Source: Xiphydria camelus (taxonomy: Eukaryota > Arthropoda > Insecta > Hymenoptera > Xiphydriidae). From it: a stretch of 64,000 nucleotides of DNA. Shown piece after piece: positions 1 to 10,820 of this stretch. The notes beneath the pieces are model-generated. The model had not been told where the DNA came from. It ran no database searches and saw only the letters and a list, made by a program, of their open reading frames with translations. The position numbers and the translations under genes were made by a program. Every line of letters begins with the position of its first letter. Position 1 is the stretch's first letter. The stretch lies in contig OY783194.1 in NCBI GenBank assembly GCA_963678675.1, forward strand, positions 35,194,278-35,258,277, written 5' to 3'.

Positions 1-3000
1 ATCGAGCACTCGTCTCTCGTCTATTATTAAACCAGACTCGCGCGAGTACGGGGCACATGCACATACATATAGGCGCGTTTTAATCGACGTGCCTCACCAC
101 CTTCTACCTCGGCCTCTTTAGCGTGGGAGAACTTTACGAGGCGTTTATTCAGAAAATGTCTGATGAGTCACCCGCCCGCCTTCCAGGTATCAGCCGCGTG
201 ACGGCGAAATAAAACGAACGAAAATCGACGCTCGTGCATCGGGCTTTCCCGCGGAGGTGGCGCGCCGCTTCACGCGACACTCCGCCCCGCGAGGTGTACC
301 CGCGTGACGTAGCTGTTTATTATACACGGTCACGGTCGAAATATCGCATATGCCGCGCGAGTGCGTGAACCAAATGACGCGTTGCGTCGCCATGCGGAGA
401 TATCGTGTGGTCGAGCGAAGCGAGGGTGCGTTTAATCTTCCTACATCGGGCGGGCTGCCTATAACAGGATACGGGGATTATAAGTTGTAAGCTCGGGCGG
501 AAATCTCGTTCGTTAGGTCGGCACGGGTTTTCGCGGCTGCGGCTCCGGAGTGGATTCGAACTTGCGTGGGCCCGATTCTCGCGGGGAACATGCTTGGGAT
601 TGCATCTGCGGTGAGGTGGTGAGGATGGAGGATACAAAAATTGGGATCGCTTGGGGAGAAAATTGCGACGGGGAAAATTAAGATGAATATGTAGCATGTG
701 TGCTTTGAGATTGGTTCAAATTCTGCACTGAATTTATATATCCATATAAAACTCAGAGAAATAACTTATTGTGTCAAATGGTAATACCTGAAGCTAGGAC
801 CCAGGGAAAAAGTCTAGTTGAATACGAACCTATAATAGAAATATTTATCTGAGATGAATAGGAATTTATTCACATATGCAAAACATTTATATAATTCAGA
901 TATACTTTTATTTTATGTGAATACATTCCTATTTATCTCAAATAAATTTTTCTATTAGGTTCAAGTATTCAATTAGATCTTTTCCCTCGGTGTGTAAAGC
1001 CAACAAATTTTACATGCCGATTTTGCTAGACACTGTCGTTATTCTCGGTACCTCCGCAGAATATACTCGTGACTCTCTCCGCACCGAGAAAGAGCCCCAC
1101 TCCATAGTCGCGCCGTATAGCGTTTATTTTGTGGCTCGAGGCCGAGGGGTCGATTCTTCCCCAGAGTACGACTAACGTCTTGCTTTTCTCCGCCGTCCGC
1201 TATGACTCACGCTCCTCATCCTCCTCCTCCTCTTCCATCGCCTGAGAGCGCGCGGCGTTTGTCCTTTCGAGGAGACCAGAAACGGGCTCCTTGAATTATT
1301 AAAAAAAACATAATCACTCTAAAACAGTATCAAGGAATGCCCTCCAATTAAATACGTTACAACGCCCAAGGAATGACGGCGCCCCATTCTCGCGATCGAT
1401 AAGCGTTAAATTGTTCCACGAGCGGGTCACCACGGAAGGGGTAGTCGCGTCCTATCCGATCCCCCGCGAAATTGGCGTCAAAATATTTCCAAACAAAAAG
1501 GCGACACGCGTGCGTACACCGCGCGCGCGCACACGTCCTCGGTCCTCGGGGTTTTACACCCTTCCATTTTGATCGGAGGCACGCTGGGGTTGAATATGCC
1601 CCCTGGTGACCAGTGACGGAGGGTGCAGCGCGTCGAGCCTCCTATCTGATGAGATTTTATCCAAATGCTATTCATGAACTACCGTGTACGCTCACTTTTG
1701 ACAATGGGAGACCATCGCGAGATGAAACGCGAGATACGAAGAGACGTTTCTATTATTACCGTGCGGCTATCGTCGACAGGGTATCTTCGGACGGAGGCAT
1801 GCGCTAACCCCTTTACTTTCTTTGGCTCGGGATTAGTTATTCTTTCTTGGAAATCGATTCTTTGATTCCGGCGTCATTTGAAAATCGCATTCGATTAGTA
1901 TCTATGTTTTGGTACTTTTCTTATCACGAAGCAAACAATGAAGGATTTTATAAGAATTTCGTAATATTAAATTCTTCAGTTTTATAATAATTAGAACACA
2001 TGCGCCGATCACAAGAAAAAAACAATGAAAACAAACAAAAGTAAACAGCGGAAGCACGGCAAAGCGAAAGAGTACGAAATTTAAATAATATTCAATGATT
2101 CCCCGCGTGAGGTAATTCCACGAAAAAATAACAACAACTCTCGTAAACTTACGAAAACCATTTTTCTTCGAAGTCTCCAAATGAAAAACGTTCCGCGTAT
2201 CGAAATGCAAAAGACTTCGCGTCGTGCGAGGGAATGCGCGTGGGGCGCGCGGAATTCATACGACCGCACATTCTCGGTGTTGCTTGTTGCAATATGGTAC
2301 ACCATGCACCACCCCGCACCCGAATGTAATTAGTTTTTAGCCTCATGGCTATGATAGGGGGTGGACTAAGCCAGGCGCCACGAGTCTCATAGGCCTAGGG
2401 GTTGATACTTTCTCTCGTCCTTTCGCGCATGAGGGTGCCCAGGGGTGGTTTCAGTTTGCCGGGGGCACTCCTGGCAAGTGCATCTATTGTCCGAGTGCAG
2501 GAACCCGAAAATACGCTTATCGTGTCCCGCTCTGCGCTGTGCACACACACCCTGTGATTTCCTGCGTCTAGTGTCCTCCACGAGAATCACGTTTGCTTTT
2601 TATTCGTCTGATCGATATTAATCTTTAAGGGGTTTCGAAGTTGTGATTATTATTGTGATATTTCTTGAAATTGGAAACGAAGGAGAGGAAATTTATTACG
2701 GATGCTTCCTCGACGCAACTGTGAACGATATATCGCGAAAGTGGATCTAATCTGGTTACATGTGCATTTGAAGTGAATTAAACCAACAGCTGTCGGCCCC
2801 ATCGGATAAGCTCTGGTGTTGATTTCAATTCTGCTACTCATTTCCGCTTCTCACGTGTGCATTTTCTCTGCATAGGGAGATCGATATACGCATTAATATA
2901 TCGTACAACTAATTTTAATATTTTCACGAAGGAAGATTAATTTTTGGAAGATATTCATCTTTGAATTAATTCGAAAGTTAAATATAACTCTGACCAAAGC

Positions 3001-3187
3001 ATTGTTTTTTAATCTACCAATTATTTACCATATACTGCACATTTTGAAAGTAATCGAGTTTCAAGTACAATTTATTCTGCCAGTCTCCTCTCCATCGATG
3101 CACCGGTGTCGATACCGATATCCACCGAAGGGAGATATACACCCCCGTTACGTCAGGAATACGAGGAACCGGTGAGCGTGACCGAAA
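1..3187. other. Region upstream of exon A, no gene recognised
   Basis: No convincing coding exon is visible on either strand. The short open frames here are uninterrupted mainly because of base composition and show no protein family signature. The stretch contains one decayed inverted-repeat element near 799-992, AT-rich segments around 1900-2100 and 2880-3050, and CpG-rich DNA elsewhere. The last few hundred bases before position 3188 probably include the promoter and 5' UTR of exon A, but I could not place a TATA box or initiator with confidence. Confidence 0.5.
799..992. mobile_element. MITE, family 4 (AAAAGGTCTRGTTGAATACG ends)
   Basis: The two ends are imperfect reverse complements. The left reads CAGGGAAAAAGTCTAGTTGA and the right ends in TCTTTTCCCTCGGTG. 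The interior (GAATAGGAATTTATTCACAT and its mirror) folds back on itself. Related copies lie at 52251-52509 and 56979-57533. It has no coding capacity, so it is a non-autonomous element. Confidence 0.75.
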
Positions 3188-3235
3188 ATGGCCGAGTGCC
3201 AGCAAAACTTTCGATTCGATTCCGACGTCAAATAA
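3188..3235 (+). other. Upstream open reading frame 1 before exon A
   Basis: A 15-codon ATG-to-stop frame (MAECQQNFRFDSDVK) lies 209 bases before the proposed start of exon A. If the 5' UTR of this isoform includes it, scanning ribosomes would meet it first. It is closed before the main ATG and does not overlap it. Whether it is in the transcript is inferred only from proximity. Confidence 0.3.
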
Positions 3236-3299
3236 CGACGTCGAAACGAGTGCCAATAAACTGTGTGTGCGCCGAGTGAAGGGTCCGTCGAGAATCGCA

Positions 3300-3344
3300 A
3301 TGAGAGGCTCCAGAACTCGAGGCCCTCGGAGGAACGCGCGGTGA
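3300..3344 (+). other. Upstream open reading frame 2 before exon A
   Basis: A 14-codon, arginine-rich frame (MRGSRTRGPRRNAR) ends 53 bases before the main ATG of exon A. Together with the preceding uORF it suggests possible translational damping of the exon-A isoform. It could equally be chance, because ATG-to-stop frames this short are common. Confidence 0.3.
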
Positions 3345-3396
3345 AGCGGAACGGCCGACGAGGAGTTTGGGGAGGAGGAGGAGGAGGCGGCGGAGG

Positions 3397-4479
3397 ATGA
3401 CCTGCAAGAGGAGGACCTTCCACGTCGACTGGGATTCTCCCAGCCATGAGACGGGAACCGTGAAGCGTCGCCCGGCATCCGTCAGCGCCTTCACGGTGCG
3501 ATCCTCCTTCGACGCCTCCACCGCGAGAACCGGTCGCTGCTTCGAGAACGTAGAGTATTACGAAGTCAAGGATTGCTCCGGAGGATTCGGATTGAGACTT
3601 CTCGAGTCGTTTGATCCGCGGGGGAACGATCGTTTCGCGCGGCGTTTCGCCGGCGGGGGTGGAATTTCAAATGGGGCCGTTACAGGTAATGGGGGCAGCT
3701 CGGGCTGCCCCCGATTTCACCCGGATCGTAAAGCGAATCTACCGAATGATCTCGCAAAGCCGGAAGATTCGGGGGTGGAAGCCGCGGGCGAACGTCTCGA
3801 GGCGCGAAGGGTCGAAGAGGCAAATTCGGACGGCGATGGGAGCTCCTGCGGGGGGTTGGAAAATAATTTCGCCGGCCCGTCGGTATCTTCTTCGGCTGGA
3901 GGCGTTAAAAGGGTGAAAAGTAATCCGACGAAGGAGCGGAAGGAGTGCGTCGTGGTCAGGAAAGCTTCCACCGTGTGTTTCCGGAATTATCAGCGCTCCA
4001 CGCCGGGTATCAAAAAGGATTTCGGGCTGAAATTAAGCAAAGAGTGGAGCCCGAAGGGTGTAAAGAATTCGAAAAGAAATGTCGTCGCCAATTCGGAAGG
4101 ATCTTCGAGAATAACAGACCTTTCTCAACGAGCGAGCGGGATACCGAAACCAAAAATGACGAAATCGACGTCCCGCAATCGCGGTTTGGTGAACTCGAGT
4201 TCAGAGAGTTCCGGCATCGGTTCACCCCTGTCGCCGCTGTCACCTCACAAGGACTCCACCACAGCGACGGCCGAGGAGGGCGACGGAGCCGTCTCCGACG
4301 TCGCTACGACAGAAGCGAGCGAGATCCGGAACAGCGAGAGCACCAGTTCCGGTCTCGGGTCTGTCGGTACTCCGGACTCTCCGTTATCGCCGGACAGCCA
4401 GCAATACGCCGCATTTTATTTGATTCAACAGCAACTGGAGAAGCTGCACAACTGTCCCTGCGAAAGGAGGCAGGCTCAG
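3397..4479 (+). CDS. sick: Exon A: long alternative first coding exon of sickie/NAV (361 aa)
   Basis: This exon encodes 361 codons from ATG 3397 to a CAG|GTAAAG donor, ending in phase 0. In order it holds a basic N-terminus, a glycine-rich stretch (about residues 86-103), and a Ser/Lys-rich region. SGIPKPK follows at residues 247-253. Then come two related Ser/Pro blocks (SSGIGSPLSP near 271-280; SSGLGS..SPLSPDS near 318-334) and a C-terminal YLIQQQLEKLHNCPCERR. SxIP next to basic residues is the known EB1-binding signature of NAV proteins, which act at microtubule plus ends. The phase-0 donor can join directly to the phase-0 CH exon at 25212. No phase-compatible, credible acceptor was found for joining exon B. 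The link to sickie is inferred from orientation, phase and the SxIP motif. It could be the 5' exon of a separate neighbouring gene. Confidence 0.6.
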
Positions 4480-4810
4480 GTAAAGAGTTCGAATTTCGAG
4501 CGAGCTGGTGAGAAATTTCCCGATGCCTTTCGTCTTCCTCCGGCAAAATTCGCTCGTCGATTTTCCAATTTATAAATTCCTCGAGTCAGGGATTTATTTT
4601 AGGGACGTGTCAGGTCTCCGATTTTTTCGATTATAATTTTTCATCAACCCCCCTACTACCATTGCGCAGGAACCTTTACGAGAACGAAAATATCGGTCCC
4701 GCGCGAATTCGCGTCGGCGCGGACCAAATCCCGCAGATTGGAACGTCTAGCGTCGAAACAAACCCCATAAATCTTGTGAGTCACATTGCGGGGTCCAAGG
4801 GGAAGGCGAG

Positions 4811-4836
4811 TGGTGGTGGTGGTGGTGGTGGTGGTG
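4811..4836. repeat. (TGG)n microsatellite
   Basis: Uninterrupted trinucleotide run immediately downstream of exon A in the intron. G-rich on the + strand, so the nascent RNA would carry repeated GGU. Confidence 0.9.
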
Positions 4837-7172
4837 CACACGTGGTGTGAAGGAATTACGAGGTCCCTCCTCCCCGACGCATATATATAGCGTGCGTAAG
4901 CATGCGCAAAACCCAACCCACCCATTCACGGCGTCCCGCAGCGACAAAATTCGATTTCAACGCGCCGACGTCCTTGAAGCTTTCGTTCAGCCTTCACAGA
5001 GCTTTTCTCGGTTGATGCTAGTCTATCGACTCGATGCGACAGGGAAGTTCATTTCATTCTTGGTAGGTGGCGACGCTCTCGACTTCCTACGAGCGAAAGA
5101 GACGTTCGAGTGGTAGTGGACTTTCGCAGTCGGACCTCGTACTCCTTCCAGGAGAGATCGACGAAGCGCGGCGGCTGGGTGACGTCGAGTTTGCACTTTG
5201 CGTTTCACACATCGCATCTCGATGGAGGGCGTCGAGTTTCGATTCTCCGGAGTGAATTCGCTTCGAATAAATTTGAATTTGCAATTAGGATCTTGCTATA
5301 GATATTGGATACGCGCGTACAGGCAACGAAGCAAATATTTGATGGGTTCGGGTGAGCGTTTTATAATTGACCTGGAGAAATATCGACTCGATTTCGTTTA
5401 CCTCGTTGATATGGCATTTCTAATTGTATCGCCCAATTGTTTCTGTCTCACCGAGGGCAATTTTTTTACGGTAAAATTAAAAAAGATCCCAGGCAATGTT
5501 CCTCGTCGTACCTTACACAATACGTCGACTGCATTCAGTGATCGCCGAATGATACCTGCACGCGTGACACGATTTCAGAGGGAGCTCAAGAATTCTTCAC
5601 TCCAGCGAGAAGACGAAGGGAGAATCGTTTTCAATCGAACGAGCCCGGCAGGCCGTTTATTTTTCTCAGGCACGTCGGGAATCCCAAATTACCCCTGCTT
5701 CGCCCTCCGTAGGTGGCGGAGGCATTCTTCCACCGAATCGCGAAGCATACATACGCGAAACTGTTATTCCACGTGGTTTCCTCCCCCTCGTACGCGGACC
5801 TCCACATACCTACTCGAAGCCACTGTCGGCGGTGAGTGGGTGCGCGAAAAACTCGACCTCGCCGCTATGTATCTACTACGCGTATCGCGTTTCGAGGAGA
5901 TTGCGCCCTCTCGCGCACCCCCAACAGGTGCCTCCATTTTTCCTCCCTCATTGTGTACCGCGAATTGAACGAGGTTTTCACTCCGGGCCGTCATAATGGA
6001 ACGCGGGGCGATCCTGAATAGAAAGAGCACGAACGAACGAAGCCGCGCGCGGCGCGCGTGCGATCAGCGAGAATCGCGAAGGGTGTAACAAGCAATACGC
6101 ACTCGGCGTGGGCGCACGGCTGCACGGAGGGGTGTCTTCTTGCATCTTTCAGGAGAAAGAGAGAGAGGGAGAAAGAGAGAACGCGCCGCGCATTAAACCC
6201 CGCGGCACTCGGGGTTGATGGAAAGAGGCCCTCCCTCGGTTCTCTCCCTCTTCGCTCTCCGCGTGGCCGAAGCAAAAACCCAGCATCCGAAAGGGCTTTT
6301 TGTACGACATCGGCCGCGGAGGGGATCCACTTTCATGCGGAAAAAATGATTCGCAATAATCCTGGAAGCCAGTGACACGGCAATAACGCTTTCCGTAAGC
6401 CACCCTCCGGCGCGCCGGGACGCGAGACTCTCGCGCGGTTCTCACGTAGCGGGAGGAGGCGCGTATCTCGCGTTGCGGTTTCGCGACAACTCTGCGGAGC
6501 GTCGCGCGGGTCGATTGAGCGCCGCTGCGGTAAAGACTAAGCCGCGGCGGGTCGACGGGGCACATTATTATATTGAATTCGCAGAAACGGAAAAGTCGTA
6601 CGGGGCGGCGCGCGCGGTGCGCCCCGCGGTTGGAGAACCGCAGCGGTAGATGTGACGCGCGCCGGCGGCGCGTGCGCGTGTGTGCGGTATGACGCGGGGG
6701 TTTATTAATTATAGCGGCGACGTCCGCAACCCCATAGGCACCTTCCCCCGCTCCTCATCCATCAAATATCTCGCGGGGCTTTCGCTCGCCTCCACGTCGA
6801 TTCCGCTCGGCCGTTCGCGAGGAGCCCGGCTTCGCCCTTGCCTCGGGAGATATCTCGAGAGAGAGACCGTATTTCCGCGGCTCTCCGGAATTATCAGCGC
6901 TCCGCACCCTTTGCTTTCGTGAATTAGGAGGCTACAAATTATTTTCGCCCCGTACACCAGCTGCGGCTCGTGGACCTGATATCGGGCTTTGGGGGTGTCT
7001 TCGATAAAGAAAATATAATTGTTATACAACGAAAGAGGACGTTTTTCCGACGTTCATTAATTTTCTTTACGTTCATTAGTTTTCAACGACTCGCCAACAC
7101 TGAGACAAATAATTTGCCGGTCCGAGTAACCGTCGACATAAATAATACCAAGATCATATTTCTTTTCAAGTG

Positions 7173-7397
7173 CACTGAGAAAAAAATTTACTTGATCGAA
7201 ATAAACGTGCCTTTGGATAGTCCCAAGAGCATATTTATTCGATTTAAATGAATATTGGTTGAACGCAAATATTAGATTATTGAATTAATTAGATGTGTTA
7301 TTTGAGTCAAATCAATATTCATTTAAATCGAATAAATACGCCCTTGGGACTATCCAAAGGCACGTTTATTTCGATCAAGTACATTTTTGTCTCAGTG
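7173..7397. mobile_element. MITE, family 3, near-perfect hairpin
   Basis: About 225 bases whose two halves are near reverse complements. CTTGATCGAAATAAACGTGC at the left is mirrored by GCACGTTTATTTCGATCAAG at the right, and CACTGAGA is mirrored by TCTCAGTG at the extreme ends. A second copy lies at 40174-40396. It has no open frame of interest. The long arms mean a transcript of the intron would form an extended double-stranded stem. Confidence 0.85.
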
Positions 7398-8550
7398 TAT
7401 ATGTTCATTGAATTGAACGAATCTACACTTGATTCGAATAACGTACACTTCGTTCACAACGACAATATATTCGTCTTAAATGAATATCTCCTTGGCATTA
7501 TTCACATCGACGATTACTTGAATCAGAAAATGATTTTTCTCAATGCAGTACTTTTCGTCCTGTTATCAACAAGATATCCAGCGCTAGACAGCGTAACCGC
7601 GTACGGACATAATTATCTCCCGTGCCCGGACACGCCGAGAGGGTAGCGTGACAATACGAAAAGGCGATGGCGCGCGCGTGCAAAAACCCACTCGTCGTGT
7701 AACGTCAGCTATACCGATACGCACAACGGTGCGCATTTGAGATACGTAATTACCCATTCGAATTTCCATCGAGCTTCCATTGCCGTGTGTACACGTAGCC
7801 AGTCCCATTTTTAACCCCGACGAATTTCGAAACATTCCGTAGAAAGGTTCCAAAGCCGCTATCTACCGGCCGCGATCAAATTAAACCCCGTATAACGGCG
7901 GTAATAGGCAGGGTTGTTGAGTGACGTGTGCGTGTCTCAGCGATGATGGATTCGTTCTTGCTTTCTCGCGTTCTCCGCGCCGACTGTGGGGTGGTTAGTC
8001 AGTTAGTTGGCCTCGAATTTCAACCCCTCGCCGGCCTCGCGACACGTCGAAACACCGAGTTATTTAGCATGCATCCGAAATCTTCCGGGGTGCTGAGCAT
8101 TCGCTATAAATATGTATATTTCGCCGGAGGTGGTGTACCGTGTCGTTATATATCTATACACCAGCAGGAAAATTTTGGTGTACGCGTGGAGCGATCCTCG
8201 CGGCGAGTGCAGGTTTTTCGGGGTGGTTCGTCGGTGGTGAAAGCGGTGGTAGTCACGCCGGGGAAATATAGTCGGGTACTTTTCCCTCGGTGCGCAAAGC
8301 ACAAATGCGTTTATAATATTCACCCCGTATACACAGGGGCGACCGATCGAGCGAGGGGGTGTCGATTTTATGCCGCTTGGCGATGAAATTCCGTGTACTC
8401 TCGCCGCGGCGTTGGCATGTGTAGCTTGCAGCTGTCGGTGGTCGATCTTGTGGCGGAGGAATTTTTCTTATGTTGTATTATAAATAAATATTCTCTTGAC
8501 GAGATTAGGTTCTTTCGTCATAGAGCGATATTATGGAAAAATTCTCGCTA

Positions 8551-8835
8551 CACTGAGAGAAATAATTGTTGGTACCAAAAAAACGTTTTCGTCAATCAAA
8601 AACACGATATAATTCCAGGTTCAAGCCATGGTTTTCTTCGCGCGAGAAAATATTTGATAGGCTCGAGTAATTATTTTATTGCGTGGAAAAAATTTCTTGC
8701 TCATACGATGGTATTCTTCAATCTCAAAAGTATGTGTATATTTTCCGACCAAGAATCTGTATTTCTAAAAATGCGTAGTCATGTATTCCTGATTCAAGAC
8801 ATATTTTTTGACACCAGCAATTATTTCTCTCGTTG
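8551..8835. mobile_element. MITE, family 2 (CACTGAGAGAAATAATTG), TA flanks
   Basis: It begins CACTGAGAGAAATAATTG and ends CAATTATTTCTCTCGTTG. TA dinucleotides lie directly outside both ends (8549-8550 and 8836-8837), the target-site duplication typical of Tc1/mariner insertion. Further copies are at 29851-30148, 51288-51791 and 61263-61558. It has no transposase and is non-autonomous. Confidence 0.85.
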
Positions 8836-9574
8836 TACAGAGGAGCGCTCAGTGTGTTTCTCTGCGCGACGAGGGATGGATAATCCCCGTCGAATGGACG
8901 AATATTCGTTGGGAAGAGAATCGAGCGGGAGATGGTGACATTCGGGGTGTCCCGTTACGATGTAATATTTCATGGTCATTTCGAGTGACATACGAGTGAC
9001 AAATTTATGTTTCGCTGCATTCGACTTTTCCGGATAAAATATTGTGAAAATAAATCCGATATCGGTTTTCCGTAGCCAGAATCAATAATTGATTTCTAAT
9101 TGCATTTTAAAAACAAAAATTGACCTTCCACCGAAGAACTTGGAATCTCGAAACACGCAGTACCAGCAATTAAATCGAGTTACAGCGGCACGCACCCTCG
9201 CCGGTTCGCGGACGGAAAGGAAGTGCTACGAAATGCGCGGGCGCGCGCGCGGCTTCAACAGTGCCGCTCCGACGTCCTGCGGCGCATCGGCCGCTCTGAG
9301 CCATTCAGTCCTTGTCGAGGATCCTTGCCGAGGGGGGTGCGCGCTCCTCCCTCGCTCTTACGCGCTCGAGAGTTTCCCTCGGCGGAACGGAAAAATGGGT
9401 TAATCGCAACGTCAGGTGGTGCTCTCTTCGAGGTTCTTCCCGAAAAAAAAGGTGCGCGTTGAATTAATCGCGATCACTGCGCGGCGCGGTCTCCGCCCTT
9501 CCGCTACGCCGTTCCGCGTCGATTTCAGCGAGTGGGAAAGCGTGACTCCGCGAAACTTAAAAGATGTGCGTAGG

Positions 9575-10294
9575 ATGTCCTCGTCATCGGGACTCAAGCC
9601 TCCCAGTAACTACAGGTGCACCGGTGCCAAGCCGAAGGTCAAATCGGCCAAATTAGCCTCCCCGAAGTCCGCGAGATCGGCGAGCTCGTCGCCGCGACGG
9701 CCGGACCCGAACTCGGACTCGAACCGGCACCAGACGTCGTCGAGCGTGACGTCATCGCCGAAGAGGAATCCCCCTCAGAGCGCGGAGACGTCGCCGAGGG
9801 GATCGCCGAAGCGATCGCCCCGAAGACACCCGCGGGAGGATCCTCAGCAGCCCCAGACTCAACCGAGTCATCGTCAGAGTTCATCCCCGAGACGCTCGCC
9901 GAGAAGATTCGCACCCCACGAAGAGGAGCTCGGCATCGACGCGATGGGTCTCGCCTTCAGGGCCTCCTCGATATCCGCCGAGGACCCGGGAATGTCCTTC
10001 ACGGAGTTCGAGTCGATGTACACCATGGAGAAGGAGCTGATGCAGTCGCGGTACGACTTTCTCGCGCAGCTCGACGAGAAGTGCATCCTCGGCAGCTGGT
10101 TCGGCACCAGACGCGGCGTCTACACGGAACTGCCGGATCCCTGCCGGTACTCCGAGTGCTCCGTCGCGACCGTCGGGGCCGCCGCCGCCGCCGCCGCGCA
10201 ACCACCTTCCGAGGGCTTCAGCTTCGCGCCGGGCTGGGCTCTGAACGCGGAGCATTTTTATCAGTGGCAGCAGCGGGGGAAAACGACGCAGGAG
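9575..10294 (+). CDS. sick: Exon B: alternative first coding exon of sickie/NAV (240 aa)
   Basis: This is 240 codons from ATG 9575 to a GAG|GTAAAA donor, phase 0, so it fits the CH exon at 25212 in frame. Residues 1-115 are low-complexity and basic, rich in SPR/SPKR units (likely disordered and phosphorylatable). Residues 118-200 switch to an ordered-looking, acidic block (GIDAMGLAFRASS, FTEFESMYTMEKELMQSRYD, LDEKCILGSWFGTRRGVYTE). An alanine run (about 202-208) and FAPGWALNAEHFYQWQQRG follow. I do not recognise this domain. The frame stays open upstream to 9416, but AG sites tested there (9529, 9607, 9616) are out of phase with exon A. An AG before 9452 is in phase but has a poor tract. An independent promoter is therefore preferred. 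Confidence 0.6.
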
Positions 10295-10410
10295 GTAAAA
10301 AAAAAAGGAGGAAATAACGCGCAGACGGGGGGAACTGTTTTTATTGCGAAAGAACGCTGCGGCGGAGAGACGCCGGCGCGATTTCCTTATTTCTTTTTTC
10401 TCCTTTCATT

Positions 10411-10820
10411 CGCTCGCGGAGACGCGCGGCGCGTTTCGTAAGACGATTCACGCGGGAGAGGAGGGGGAGCGCGATATACGCGTCGGCGCGCGCCCGAGAG
10501 GAGTCGCGGTGATATAATTGGCGTTGCAGCGCGGGTGAGAATTCTCTCGAACGCGACGATAACACGTCAGCCGCGCCGAACGCGCTCGACTCTTTCACGT
10601 TTCGCGCTTGGCCCGATTTTTATTTCTCATCGTTTTCTTTCACTTTGCTCGGCGCGTTTCGTAAGCCGAGTCACGTGAGACGGGAGTGGCGGGGGAGGGG
10701 GATACGCGATACACGTTGGCACGCTGAGAGAGAAGTCAGCGGTATAATTGGCGTATCGCCGCGAGGGGAATTCTCGAATTCGACGATAACCTGTCACGCG
10801 CAGAACGCACCCGCGTCTAC
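10411..10820. repeat. Tandem duplication, 223-base period, just after exon B
   Basis: Two diverged copies of a GC-rich segment lie 117 bases or more past the exon B donor. Landmarks recur in order: GGCGCGTTTCGTA at 10428 and 10651, then GATATAATTGGCG versus GGTATAATTGGCG, then GAATTCTC, then ACGATAAC. The spacing of the first landmark gives the period. Preservation of several ordered words despite many differences indicates an old duplication, possibly of a regulatory segment. Confidence 0.75.

Larger units (their letters stand above)
4480..9574. other. Intronic/promoter-containing DNA between exons A and B
   Basis: No further coding exon was recognised. A (TGG)n microsatellite lies at 4811-4836. 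GC-rich blocks occur at about 6000-6900, and two inverted-repeat elements lie at 7173-7397 and 8551-8835. Since exon B looks like an independent first exon, its promoter should lie in the right half. A CTATAAATAT string at about 8103-8112 is a possible core element, but it is 1.4 kb from the ATG. Confidence 0.45.

Noticed and set aside
5016..5063. ATG-led 16-codon frame ending in phase 0 at TTG|GTAGGT
   Set aside because: Very short, weak donor, and phase agreement alone has a one-in-three chance. No supporting motif or promoter context.
5198..5968. Open frame of 256 codons on the + strand
   Set aside because: Mixed composition with no domain, no good splice sites at its edges and overlapping open frames on the other strand.
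9416..9574. Extension of exon B upstream of ATG 9575 as an internal exon joined to exon A
   Set aside because: The better AG sites are out of phase with exon A. The only in-phase AG (before 9452) is preceded by a run of A, a poor acceptor.
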